From the NCBI GenBank assembly GCA_026712885.1, contig JAPOPO010000103.1:1-13123 (forward strand): a stretch of 13,123 nt of DNA, written 5' to 3'. The notes under the pieces were generated by a model. That model ran no database searches, was not told where the DNA came from, and saw only the letters and a program-made list of their open reading frames with translations. This DNA comes from Rhodospirillales bacterium (GTDB lineage: Bacteria; Pseudomonadota; Alphaproteobacteria; UBA828). Each line of letters begins with the position of its first letter. Position 1 is the stretch's first letter. The translations under genes and the position numbers were made by a program. Below, piece after piece: positions 1 through 6,527 of the stretch.

Positions 1-509
1 CGCGACACGCAGATTTCGATATCCGTCTCCGGCAGCCGCACATAGGCGAGGCGGCCGTGGGAAATCGCGATCGCCCGGTCGGGCGATCTGGCGGCGAAGT
101 CGCGATACTCGTAGTCCAGCACCGCCTCGGTCTTCAGCAGGTCCGGGAGCGTGGTCGGCACGTGGCGGATCTTGTAGCCGACCGCCTCGGCGTACCAGGC
201 GGCGAGGCTTTCATCCGCGGGCTCGTCCGCGCTCGCCTTCACCTCGACCGATTCCTCCAGGATATCGGCGCCGAGCTTCGCCTGCTGGCTGAGGCCGAGC
301 AGCCAGTCGAGGCTTACGTGAAGAGCTGCCGCGATCGCTGCGGCAGTGTCGGCGCGCGGCAGGCGGTTGGCCTCGGCCGATAGAAGCTGCGACAGCGTGG
401 AGCGGTCGATGCCGATGCGCGCGGCGAGGGCGGACCGGTTGACCTGCCCCCTTTCCATAGCCTCGAGCAGCCGCTCGCGGAAGCGCTGCGCCGTGTCACG
501 CCGGTCCAT
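1..509 (-). CDS. XRE-family helix-turn-helix transcriptional regulator (partial, C-terminus off the edge)
   Basis: Reading leftward from the ATG at 509-507, the frame stays open for 169 codons to the window edge, so the C-terminus is missing. Residues about 8-73 form a classic XRE/Cro-type helix-turn-helix domain: the stretch ALAARIGIDRSTLSQLLS (27-44) is the helix-turn-recognition-helix core, and HVSLDWLLGL (64-73) is the usual closing helix. After it comes a separate domain (about 100-169, with AWYAEAVGYKIRHVP) that I recognise only as the sort of C-terminal part such regulators carry, perhaps for effector binding. The gene is divergent from the desaturase/BHMT unit across a 162 bp AT-richer gap holding repeat sequences, so it probably controls that unit and itself. 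The effector is unknown; a methionine-cycle or methylated-amine metabolite would fit the neighbours but is inference. Confidence 0.85.
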   Translation of the reverse strand, partial: MDRRDTAQRFRERLLEAMERGQVNRSALAARIGIDRSTLSQLLSAEANRLPRADTAAAIAAALHVSLDWLLGLSQQAKLGADILEESVEVKASADEPADESLAAWYAEAVGYKIRHVPTTLPDLLKTEAVLDYEYRDFAARSPDRAIAISHGRLAYVRLPETDIEICVS

Positions 510-524
510 GCGTCTTATCTCTGT

Positions 525-588
525 TTTGCGCGCAATATCAACCTATGAGGATATTTATCACAAATGCCACGGAATTTGCGCGCGATAT
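525..588. repeat. 14 bp direct repeat, 50 bp period (candidate operator pair)
   Basis: TTTGCGCGCAATAT at 525-538 recurs as TTTGCGCGCGATAT at 575-588, 13 of 14 bases identical. The start-to-start distance is exactly 50 bp, close to five helical turns, so a protein bound to both would sit on the same DNA face. The first copy contains the perfect 10 bp palindrome TTGCGCGCAA (526-535); the second copy breaks it at one base. This arrangement suits paired dimers of the divergent XRE regulator. Assignment to that regulator is inference from location. Confidence 0.45.
534..555. promoter_or_regulatory. Dyad AATATC-N10-GATATT
   Basis: AATATC at 534-539 is the reverse complement of GATATT at 550-555, with a 10 bp centre that contains two further symmetric base pairs. 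It overlaps the first copy of the direct repeat, so the two could be alternative descriptions of one operator. It is short and AT-rich, so chance is possible. Confidence 0.3.
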
Positions 589-671
589 GACAAAGCGAGC
601 GAATTCCCACATTGTTTCAACGAAATCCGCGCCGCAGAGTGGATAACCGCCGCCGTCACAGCCAGGTCACC

Positions 672-1619
672 GTGGTACGAAACTTCGACAACTCCCTCGA
701 ACTAGCGGACCTCCCTGTCCTCTGGCGCCGCGTCGAGGGTCCGACTTGGCTCGTGGCGGCGGCGGTCTATGGCGGCTGGCTGGCGCTTACCTGGTACCAT
801 CATGCGCTGCCCTGGTGGCTGGTCCTGCCGCTCGGCGGCTGGCTGGTTGGCTGGCACGGCAGCCTGCAGCACGAGATCATCCACGGCCACCCCACGCGCC
901 GGCCCTGGATCAATACCGCGCTCGCCATGGCGCCGGTCGCGCTCTGGCTGCCCTATCCCCTTTACCGCAGCCGCCACCTCTCGCATCACGCCACGCCGCA
1001 CCTCACGGACCCGCTGGCCGACACCGAGAGCTTCTACCTGCTGCCCAGGCGCTGGCAGCGCATCGGCCCGATCTACAGGGCGCTTCTCTGGGTCCATAAC
1101 ACGCTGGCGGGCCGGCTGCTGCTCGGGCCGGCGCACACAATTCTCGCCTTCTGGCGGGAGGAAGGCGCGCGGCTGGTCCGCAGCGAGCCGGGATGCGTCC
1201 AAGTCTGGGCCACGCACGCGGTGCTGACGGCGCTGGTGCTGGTCTGGGTGCTGGTCGTGTGCGGCATCCCGCTCTGGGCCTATGTGATGCTCTACGTCTA
1301 TCCGGGCACCGCGCTGATCCTGCTGCGCTCCTACACCGAGCATCGGCCTGCGGCGGATCAGCCACAGCGCACCGCAATCGTGGAAGCCGGGCCGCTGATG
1401 AGGCTGCTCTTCCTCGGCAACAATTTCCACGCGCTCCACCACGAGCGGCCCGGAATCGCCTGGTACGACCTGCCCCACGTCTACCGCGCGGAGCGGCAGC
1501 GGGTGCTTGCCGATAACGGCGGCTTCCTGTTCGCCGGCTACGGCGATATCTTGCGGCGGTTCCTGTGGCGGGCGAAGGACTCGCCGCTGCACCCTGGTCC
1601 GGTCGACCAAAACGCATAG
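672..1619 (+). CDS. Fatty-acid-desaturase-family membrane di-iron enzyme
   Basis: This is an integral-membrane oxygenase/desaturase of the histidine-box superfamily. From the GTG at 672 it is 315 aa. All three iron-ligand boxes are present: HEIIHGH (67-73), HLSHH (102-106) and HALHH (253-257). A further His lies in SYTEHRP (220-226), a pattern shared with several hydroxylase-type members. Hydrophobic helices lie near 26-40, 47-61, 82-97 and 182-215. Starts at TTG 612 or GTG 639 would add arginine-rich residues that do not look like this family; none of the three has a strong ribosome-binding site, so the start is uncertain. Its stop is 13 bp before the first BHMT gene, so the two are surely co-transcribed. 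The substrate may be an acyl chain, but pairing with methyltransferases leaves room for a hydroxylase or desaturase acting on a small metabolite. Confidence 0.85.
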   Translation: MVRNFDNSLELADLPVLWRRVEGPTWLVAAAVYGGWLALTWYHHALPWWLVLPLGGWLVGWHGSLQHEIIHGHPTRRPWINTALAMAPVALWLPYPLYRSRHLSHHATPHLTDPLADTESFYLLPRRWQRIGPIYRALLWVHNTLAGRLLLGPAHTILAFWREEGARLVRSEPGCVQVWATHAVLTALVLVWVLVVCGIPLWAYVMLYVYPGTALILLRSYTEHRPAADQPQRTAIVEAGPLMRLLFLGNNFHALHHERPGIAWYDLPHVYRAERQRVLADNGGFLFAGYGDILRRFLWRAKDSPLHPGPVDQNA

Positions 1620-1620
1620 C

Positions 1621-1626
1621 GAGGAG
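1621..1626 (+). promoter_or_regulatory. Ribosome-binding site fixing the first BHMT start
   Basis: GAGGAG sits 6 nt before the ATG at 1633. The open frame extends upstream to 1507, but that extension overlaps the end of the desaturase gene and has no family resemblance. This site, together with equal length to the second copy, makes 1633 the true start. Confidence 0.75.
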
Positions 1627-1632
1627 TTTGCC

Positions 1633-2691
1633 ATGAGTGAGCGCGCGGCGCCCGCCGCATCGGGTCTGCTTGAGCGGCTGGCGGCAGGGCCGGTCATCTG
1701 TGCCGAGGGCTATCTGTTCGAGATCGAGCGCCGCGGCTATCTCTCCGCTGGCGCCTACGTGCCGGAGGCGGTACTGGACCACCCGGAGGTCGTGGCCCAG
1801 CTGCACCGCGACTTCCTGCATGCAGGTTCCGACGTCATGCTGGCCTTCACCTACTACGCCCATCGCGAGAAGCTGCGGGTGATCGGCAGGGAAGACACGC
1901 TTGAGGAATTGAACCGCACCGCGCTTCGCCTCGCGCGGGAGGCGGCGCAGGGGAGCGACGCGCTGGTCGCCGGCAACGTGTCCAACTCCAACATCCTTGT
2001 CGAGGGCGACGCCGACTCTGTCCGCGAGGTGCGCGCCATGTTCGACGAGCAGGTGGGCTGGGCCGTCGACGAAGGCGTCGACTTCATCGTCGCCGAGACC
2101 ATCTCCTTCGTCAGCGAGGCGCTGCTCGCGCTCGAGGCGATCAAGGCGGCCGGCCAGACGGCGGTAATCAACCTCGCCGTCCACCGCGACCCGATCACGC
2201 GGGACGGATTGAGCTTGGCCGAGGCAGCCAAGCGCCTGGAAGACGCAGGCGCCGACGTGGTCGGGCTCAACTGCACGCGCGGCCCGGCCACCATGCTGCC
2301 GCTGCTCGGCCCCATTCGCGAGGCGGTGAGCTGCCCCGTCGCGGCGCTGCCGGTGGCCTACCGCACCACCGCCGAGCAACCCAGCTTCCAGTCGCTGGAG
2401 GATCCCGACTGCGCCTGTCTGCCGCGGGAGCGGCCCTTCCCCACCGCGCTCGACCCCTTCACCGTCAACCGCTACGAGGTCGAAGAGTTCACCAGGGAGG
2501 CGCAGGCCCTCGGCGTCACCTATCTCGGCGTCTGCTGCGGCGCGTCCCCCCACCACATCCGCAGCATGGCGGAGGCCCTCGGCCGCCGCCCGCCGGGGAG
2601 CAGGTACTCGCCCGACATGTCCGTGCACGCCTTCTACGGCACCTCAGACAAGGTTCCGTCCAAATACAAGGACTTCGCGAAGCACCTGTAG
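1633..2691 (+). CDS. Betaine-homocysteine S-methyltransferase-like protein, copy 1
   Basis: This 352 aa cytoplasmic protein belongs to the zinc-dependent homocysteine S-methyltransferase family, closest in my memory to animal BHMT, which moves a methyl group from glycine betaine to homocysteine to give methionine and dimethylglycine. Zinc-ligand cysteines are in GLNC (C214) and GVCCG (C301, C302). Aligned by eye with human BHMT, the betaine-site Tyr (human Y77) is Y75 and the Glu (human E159) is E155, but human Trp44 in the GPW segment is Tyr (Y42). The protein ends about 50 residues earlier than human BHMT, lacking its C-terminal dimerisation tail. It follows the desaturase by 13 bp and precedes a second copy about 76% identical. 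The methyl donor could be betaine or another methylated onium compound. Confidence 0.88.
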   Translation: MSERAAPAASGLLERLAAGPVICAEGYLFEIERRGYLSAGAYVPEAVLDHPEVVAQLHRDFLHAGSDVMLAFTYYAHREKLRVIGREDTLEELNRTALRLAREAAQGSDALVAGNVSNSNILVEGDADSVREVRAMFDEQVGWAVDEGVDFIVAETISFVSEALLALEAIKAAGQTAVINLAVHRDPITRDGLSLAEAAKRLEDAGADVVGLNCTRGPATMLPLLGPIREAVSCPVAALPVAYRTTAEQPSFQSLEDPDCACLPRERPFPTALDPFTVNRYEVEEFTREAQALGVTYLGVCCGASPHHIRSMAEALGRRPPGSRYSPDMSVHAFYGTSDKVPSKYKDFAKHL

Positions 2692-2764
2692 GACGCGTCG
2701 AGTCCCGGGACCGCGAGAGGCGCCGCACCACCGCGTAACCATCTAAACAGGGGAGAATTCGTCT

Positions 2765-3823
2765 ATGGCTGACGCCGAAGCGTCTGGCGTATTGGGTTTG
2801 CTCGACCGGTTGTCGGCAGGACCGGTGATCTGCGCCGAGGGCTATCTGTTCGAGCTCGAGCGCAGCGGTTATGTCGCCGCCGGCCCCTATGTGCCCGAGG
2901 CGGTGCTGGATCACCCCGATGCAGTGATCCAGCTGCACCGCGATTTCCTGCGCGCGGGCTCCGACGTGATGCTCGCTTTCACTTACTACGCCCATCGCGA
3001 AAAGCTCAGGCTGATCGGCAAGGAGGGCGCACTGGAAGAGCTCAACCGCACCGCGATCCGCCTCGCGCGGGAGGTGGCGCGCGAGGGCGAAGCTCTGGTC
3101 GCCGGCAACGTCTGCAACTCCAACATCTTCGTGGACGGCGAGGCCGAGTCCGCGCGGCGGGTGCGGGCCATGTTCGACGAGCAGGTGGGCTGGGCCGTGG
3201 ACGAGGGTGTGGACTTCATCGTCGCCGAAACGATCTCCTACGTCAGCGAGGCGCTGCTGGCGCTGGAGGCAATCAAGGAGGCGGGCCTGCCGGCGGTGAT
3301 CAACCTCGCCATCTTCCGCGATCCGCTGACACGGGAAGGACTGACCCCGGCCCAGGCCTGCAAGCGCCTGGAGGATGCGGGCGCCGATGTCGTGGGACTC
3401 AACTGCGCGCGCGGCCCGGCCACCATGCTGCCCTTGCTCGGGGAAATCCGCGAGGCGGTGAGCTGCCACGTCGCGGCGCTGCCGGTGGCCTACCGCACCA
3501 GCGAGGACGAGCCGACATTCCTGTCGCTCAGCGATTCGGAGTGCGCTTGCATACCGGAGGAGCGCCCCTTCCCCACGGCGCTCGACCCCTTTACCTGCAA
3601 CCGCTACGAGATCGCGGAATTCACCAAGGACGCGCGGGCACTCGGCGTCAACTATCTGGGCGTGTGTTGCGGCGCGGCACCCCACCACATCCGCAGCATG
3701 GCGGAGGCGCTCGGCCGCCAGCCGCCGGCGAGCAGGTACTCGCCCGACATGACTCGGCACGCCTACTTGGGGACCGTCGACGAAATCCCGGCGGCGAACA
3801 GGTCGTTCGCCAGGTATCTGTAG
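2765..3823 (+). CDS. Betaine-homocysteine S-methyltransferase-like protein, copy 2
   Basis: This is a tandem paralogue of the upstream gene: 352 aa, colinear without gaps, with about 85 differences by eye (about 76% identity). Zinc cysteines C214, C301 and C302 are kept, as are Y75 and E155; Y42 replaces the human Trp44 here too. Differences cluster at the N-terminus, around 84-132 and in the last 25 residues, while the barrel core (133-170, 201-245) is almost unchanged. AGGGGAG (2749-2755) lies 9 nt before the ATG. The 73 bp gap from copy 1 shows no terminator, so it is probably read in the same transcript. Both copies look intact, and their divergence suggests different methyl donors or kinetic roles rather than a fresh duplication. 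Its stop lies 6 bp from that of the converging flavoenzyme gene. Confidence 0.88.
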   Translation: MADAEASGVLGLLDRLSAGPVICAEGYLFELERSGYVAAGPYVPEAVLDHPDAVIQLHRDFLRAGSDVMLAFTYYAHREKLRLIGKEGALEELNRTAIRLAREVAREGEALVAGNVCNSNIFVDGEAESARRVRAMFDEQVGWAVDEGVDFIVAETISYVSEALLALEAIKEAGLPAVINLAIFRDPLTREGLTPAQACKRLEDAGADVVGLNCARGPATMLPLLGEIREAVSCHVAALPVAYRTSEDEPTFLSLSDSECACIPEERPFPTALDPFTCNRYEIAEFTKDARALGVNYLGVCCGAAPHHIRSMAEALGRQPPASRYSPDMTRHAYLGTVDEIPAANRSFARYL

Positions 3824-3832
3824 CGCTCGCTA
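3821..3832. other. Perfect dyad joining two converging stop codons
   Basis: TAGCG-CT-CGCTA spans 3821-3832. The TAG at its left end stops the second BHMT gene, and the mirror-image CTA at its right end is the TAG stop of the leftward flavoenzyme gene. The stem is only 5 bp with a 2-base loop and no U-run, so it is not a convincing terminator. Confidence 0.4.
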
Positions 3833-5440
3833 GCCGCCCACCCCGCCGTAGGCGACGCCCGAGAGGCGGGACATATCCTCTTTCCAGGTCTCGAGATCGT
3901 CCAGCGTGAGCTGGCTGAGGTGCGTGTGCCCACAGGCGCGCGCCATGATCTTCATGAGCTCGACGCTCGCCTCGAAGAAGTTGGAGAGGCGCCGCGCCGA
4001 CTTCTCGACCTCGATCCGGGCAGTGAGATGCGGCTTCTGGGTCGCGATGCCGACCGGGCAGTTGTTGGTGTGGCAGGCGCGCATGCCGAGGCAGCCGATC
4101 GCCTGGATCGCGGCGTTGGAGACCGCGACCGCATCGGCGCCCAGCGCGAGCGCCTTGGCGAAGTCGGCGGGCTTGCGCAGGCCTCCCGTGATCATCAGCG
4201 TCACGTCCTGGCGCTCCGACGCGTCGAGATGGCGCCTGGCGCGGGCCAGCGCCGGGATGGTCGGCACCGAGATGTTGTCGCGGAAGATGAGCGGCGCAGC
4301 GCCCGTGCCGCCGCCTCGGCCGTCCAGGATGATGTAGTCGACCCCCACCTCGAGCGCAGCGTCGATGTCCTTCTCGATGTGCTGGGCCGAGAGCTTGTAG
4401 CCGATCGGGATGCCGCCGGTGTGGCTGCGGACCTCGTCGGCGAAGTCCCTCACCTGGCGCCAGTCGGTCCAGTCAGGAAAGCGCGGCGGCGAGACCGCCG
4501 GCGAGCCTTCCGGAAGCCCCCGCACCTCGGCGATCTTGCCCCTCACCTTGTTGCCCGGCAGATGCCCGCCGGTGCCGGTCTTGGCGCCCTGGCCGCCCTT
4601 GAAGTGGAAGGCCTGTACGTTCTCCAGCTTGTCCCAGGAGAATCCGAAGCGGCCGGAGGCATACTCGTAGAAGTAGCGGCTGCAGGCCTGCTGCTCCTCC
4701 GGCAGCATGCCGCCCTCGCCCGAGCAGATGCCGGTGCCGGAAAGCTCGGCGCCACGCGCGAGCGAGACCTTGGCCGGCTCGGAGAGCGCCCCGAAGCTCA
4801 TATCGGAGACCAGGAGCGGAATCTCGAGGGTGAGCGGTTCTTGGGCGTTCGGCCCGACCACCACCTCGGTGCCGACCGGCTCGTCGTCGAGGTGCGGCAT
4901 GCGGTGTAGCTGTGCCGTGATGAATTGGATGTCGTCCCAGCTCGGCAGATCCTGACGCGGCACGCCCATGGCCACGACAACGCCGTGATGGCCGGTCTTG
5001 GATAGTCCGTCCCTGGCGTAGCCCTGGATCAGCCCGACGTGGGGCTCCTCGGGCGCGGGGTGGGTGTCGGCGTAGAGGCCGAGGTACTCGTCCCGCTTGA
5101 AGGGCTGCGGGTGATCCTCCCCCCAGGCGCCGATCTCGTCCGCATCGACCAGAACCCGGCCGTCCTCGATCCAGGAGGTGAACTTGGGCAGGACCTCCGC
5201 GTTGTTGTATTCGCTCACGCCGGTATCGAGGCGGTAATCCCAGTAGTGGACGCCGCAGATCAGGTTCTCGCCATCGACATGGCCGTCTGACATGAGGGCG
5301 CCCCGGTGCAGGCAGCGGCCGTAGAAGACCGAGACGTTCTCGTCGTAGCGAACGACGCAGAGATCGACCTCGCCGACCAGGGCGTAGGCCGGCTGGCGGT
5401 CTTCCAACTCGTCGAGCGTCTTGATCGCGATCTTGTTCAT
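3830..5440 (-). CDS. Rieske-domain/glutamate-synthase-type FMN, 3Fe-4S fusion enzyme
   Basis: This is a 536 aa soluble protein with two parts. Residues 1-105 are a Rieske-type ferredoxin domain: C43-L-H45 and C62-G-V-H65 are the 2Fe-2S ligands. Residues about 130-536 are the FMN-binding central domain of glutamate synthase: PLLVSDMSFGALS (208-220), FKGGQGAKTGTGGHLPG (280-296), GGGTGAAP (376-383) and MITGGLR (416-422) are typical flavin/substrate loops. C450, C456 and C461 in the CLGMRAC...NNCPVG region match the 3Fe-4S ligands. There is no class II glutamine amidotransferase domain, and no GltD-like NADPH subunit or methylglutamate synthase subunits A/B are in the window. The Rieske domain may replace the usual electron donor or acceptor. 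It is the last gene of the six-gene cluster. Reaction unknown; family members make glutamate or N-methylglutamate. Confidence 0.85.
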   Translation of the reverse strand: MNKIAIKTLDELEDRQPAYALVGEVDLCVVRYDENVSVFYGRCLHRGALMSDGHVDGENLICGVHYWDYRLDTGVSEYNNAEVLPKFTSWIEDGRVLVDADEIGAWGEDHPQPFKRDEYLGLYADTHPAPEEPHVGLIQGYARDGLSKTGHHGVVVAMGVPRQDLPSWDDIQFITAQLHRMPHLDDEPVGTEVVVGPNAQEPLTLEIPLLVSDMSFGALSEPAKVSLARGAELSGTGICSGEGGMLPEEQQACSRYFYEYASGRFGFSWDKLENVQAFHFKGGQGAKTGTGGHLPGNKVRGKIAEVRGLPEGSPAVSPPRFPDWTDWRQVRDFADEVRSHTGGIPIGYKLSAQHIEKDIDAALEVGVDYIILDGRGGGTGAAPLIFRDNISVPTIPALARARRHLDASERQDVTLMITGGLRKPADFAKALALGADAVAVSNAAIQAIGCLGMRACHTNNCPVGIATQKPHLTARIEVEKSARRLSNFFEASVELMKIMARACGHTHLSQLTLDDLETWKEDMSRLSGVAYGGVGG

Positions 5441-5445
5441 GGGAA

Positions 5446-5454
5446 CCCTGCCTT
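5446..5454 (-). promoter_or_regulatory. Ribosome-binding site fixing the flavoenzyme start
   Basis: Read leftward, AAGGCAGGG lies 5 nt before the ATG at 5440. A GTG start at 5461 would add seven residues but would place this site inside the gene, so 5440 is preferred. Confidence 0.6.
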
Positions 5455-5494
5455 CCGCCACCGCGCGGCCCGCGCGCCGCGTCTCAATCGACCG

Positions 5495-5734
5495 TCACGA
5501 ACCTTCGTCGGCAGCGGGCGTCTTGCGCTTGCACAGCAGGCGCTCGGCGTAGGTGAAGACGATGTGGGCCACGCCGAGCATGGCGAAGGCACCCATGACG
5601 CCTACGAAGATGCCGAAGCCTGAAATGAGCGTGCCGCGAACCTGCTGCTGCACCTCCAGATAGACCCAGTAGGAGGCATAGCCGAGCCCGGCGGTCACGA
5701 TCGCGCCGGCAATGATCCAGGCGACTTGCTTCAT
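5495..5734 (-). CDS. Small two-helix membrane protein
   Basis: This 79 aa protein has two predicted membrane helices (about 5-25 and 36-58), a short polar linker with EVQQQVRG between them, and a charged C-terminal tail with LCKRKTP. I do not recognise a family. The ATG is 3 nt after the stop of the Cys/His-motif protein, giving translational coupling, and AAGGTG upstream serves as a weak binding site. The flavoenzyme starts 54 nt after its stop. By size and place it is probably a structural subunit or docking partner of the membrane electron-transfer proteins encoded beside it; that is inference only. Confidence 0.75.
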   Translation of the reverse strand: MKQVAWIIAGAIVTAGLGYASYWVYLEVQQQVRGTLISGFGIFVGVMGAFAMLGVAHIVFTYAERLLCKRKTPAADEGS

Positions 5735-5737
5735 CGC

Positions 5738-6526
5738 TCAGAACACCTTGGTCGCGTCGATATCGACCTTGAAGACCAGGAGATCGTCGAGGCGCTCGAC
5801 CTCGCCTTCGAGTTGGACAAGCACCGCCACGTAGTCGCCGAAGTGGTCGGGAAGCGGCCCGCCATCCTCGTTGGCCATCAGCAGGAAGGTCTCACCCTCG
5901 ACCGCGCCTTCCTCCGCCGTGACGAAGATCGGCGGCGCGCCAGAGGAAATGCAGAGATTGGCGCAGGCCTTGTGCGCGAGCCCGTCGCCCGGGCGCATGG
6001 CGCCCAGATGGCACTTGCTATCGCAGATCTCGCCGATGAGGCGCCAGCGGCCGAGGGATTCCGCCGGCGCCGGGGTAAATTCGGGCGGCGTCTCACCTTC
6101 GGCGACCTCAACTGCCTTCAGGGAATTCTTGCCCTGGACCTGCAGCATGTCGATGTCGCCGCGCTGGAACATGAAGCCCTTCACGTCGACGAGCTGGTCG
6201 AAGAGCTTGCGGCCGCGCCGCTTCACGCTGCGCTTGCCGGGCACCGTGAGCATGACCGTGCGTGCCTCGGGATTCTTCGCGTCGGGGCGCACGCGCAGGA
6301 TCGGATAGGGATTCTCCACCAGAATTCCCGACATCTCCTGCTTTCCGAGCTTGCGGGCGAAGGTACCGTCGCCGGGGTCGTTCACGTTGGTGCCGAGAGC
6401 GAAGGCCAATCCGGCCATGCTGCCCACGAGCACGGCAGCACCGACCACCAGGAAGATCGCGAGCGGACGTGGCACCGAGTTGAGGTAGCCGACGAAGAAA
6501 CCGGGGTCGGGCATGCGGCCTGCCAT
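5738..6526 (-). CDS. Membrane-anchored protein with a conserved-looking Cys/His cluster
   Basis: This is a 262 aa protein with one hydrophobic helix near the N-terminus (about 21-44, AIFLVVGAAVLVGSMAGLAFAL) and a hydrophilic remainder, probably outside the cytoplasm. The striking feature is C168-x3-C172-H173 then H185-x2-C188-x3-C192, inside a segment ending SSGAPPIFV (194-202). I recall comparable C-x3-C...H-x2-C-x3-C segments followed by GIPP in uncharacterised membrane proteins, but I know no proven function. Four Cys and two His in 25 residues suggest metal or cluster binding, or a redox-active site. A strong GGAGG (6533-6537) 6 nt upstream fixes the start. It begins one base after the stop of the Rieske/b-haem protein, so the two are made together and are likely partners. 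Confidence 0.78.
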   Translation of the reverse strand: MAGRMPDPGFFVGYLNSVPRPLAIFLVVGAAVLVGSMAGLAFALGTNVNDPGDGTFARKLGKQEMSGILVENPYPILRVRPDAKNPEARTVMLTVPGKRSVKRRGRKLFDQLVDVKGFMFQRGDIDMLQVQGKNSLKAVEVAEGETPPEFTPAPAESLGRWRLIGEICDSKCHLGAMRPGDGLAHKACANLCISSGAPPIFVTAEEGAVEGETFLLMANEDGGPLPDHFGDYVAVLVQLEGEVERLDDLLVFKVDIDATKVF

Positions 6527-6527
6527 G

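Larger units (their letters stand above)
510..671. promoter_or_regulatory. Divergent promoter/operator region between regulator and desaturase-BHMT unit
   Basis: This 162 bp gap separates two divergent genes and is clearly AT-richer than its surroundings, with ATATTTATCACAAAT at 551-565. It contains a 14 bp direct repeat and an overlapping dyad (listed separately). Possible promoter elements can be drawn in both directions, for example TTGTGA (reverse of 558-563) followed 17 bp later by TGATAT for the regulator. None matches the consensus well enough to be sure. Position and repeats make this the likely binding site of the adjacent XRE regulator. Confidence 0.5.

Noticed and set aside
1003..2628. 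541-codon open frame on the minus strand opposite the desaturase and first BHMT gene
   Set aside because: It lies antisense to two well-supported genes, has Arg/Ala/Gly-rich low-information protein, and shows no domain. Long antisense frames are expected at this GC content. The similar frame at 2516-3760 is its counterpart opposite the second BHMT copy.
2702..2711. GTCCCGGGAC palindrome between the two BHMT genes
   Set aside because: It is perfect but only 10 bp with no loop and no U-run, so it is neither a terminator nor a convincing operator; chance is likely at this GC content.
3920..4909. 329-codon plus-strand frame opposite the flavoenzyme
   Set aside because: The flavoenzyme on the other strand has complete Rieske and FMN/3Fe-4S motifs over the same bases; this is its antisense shadow.
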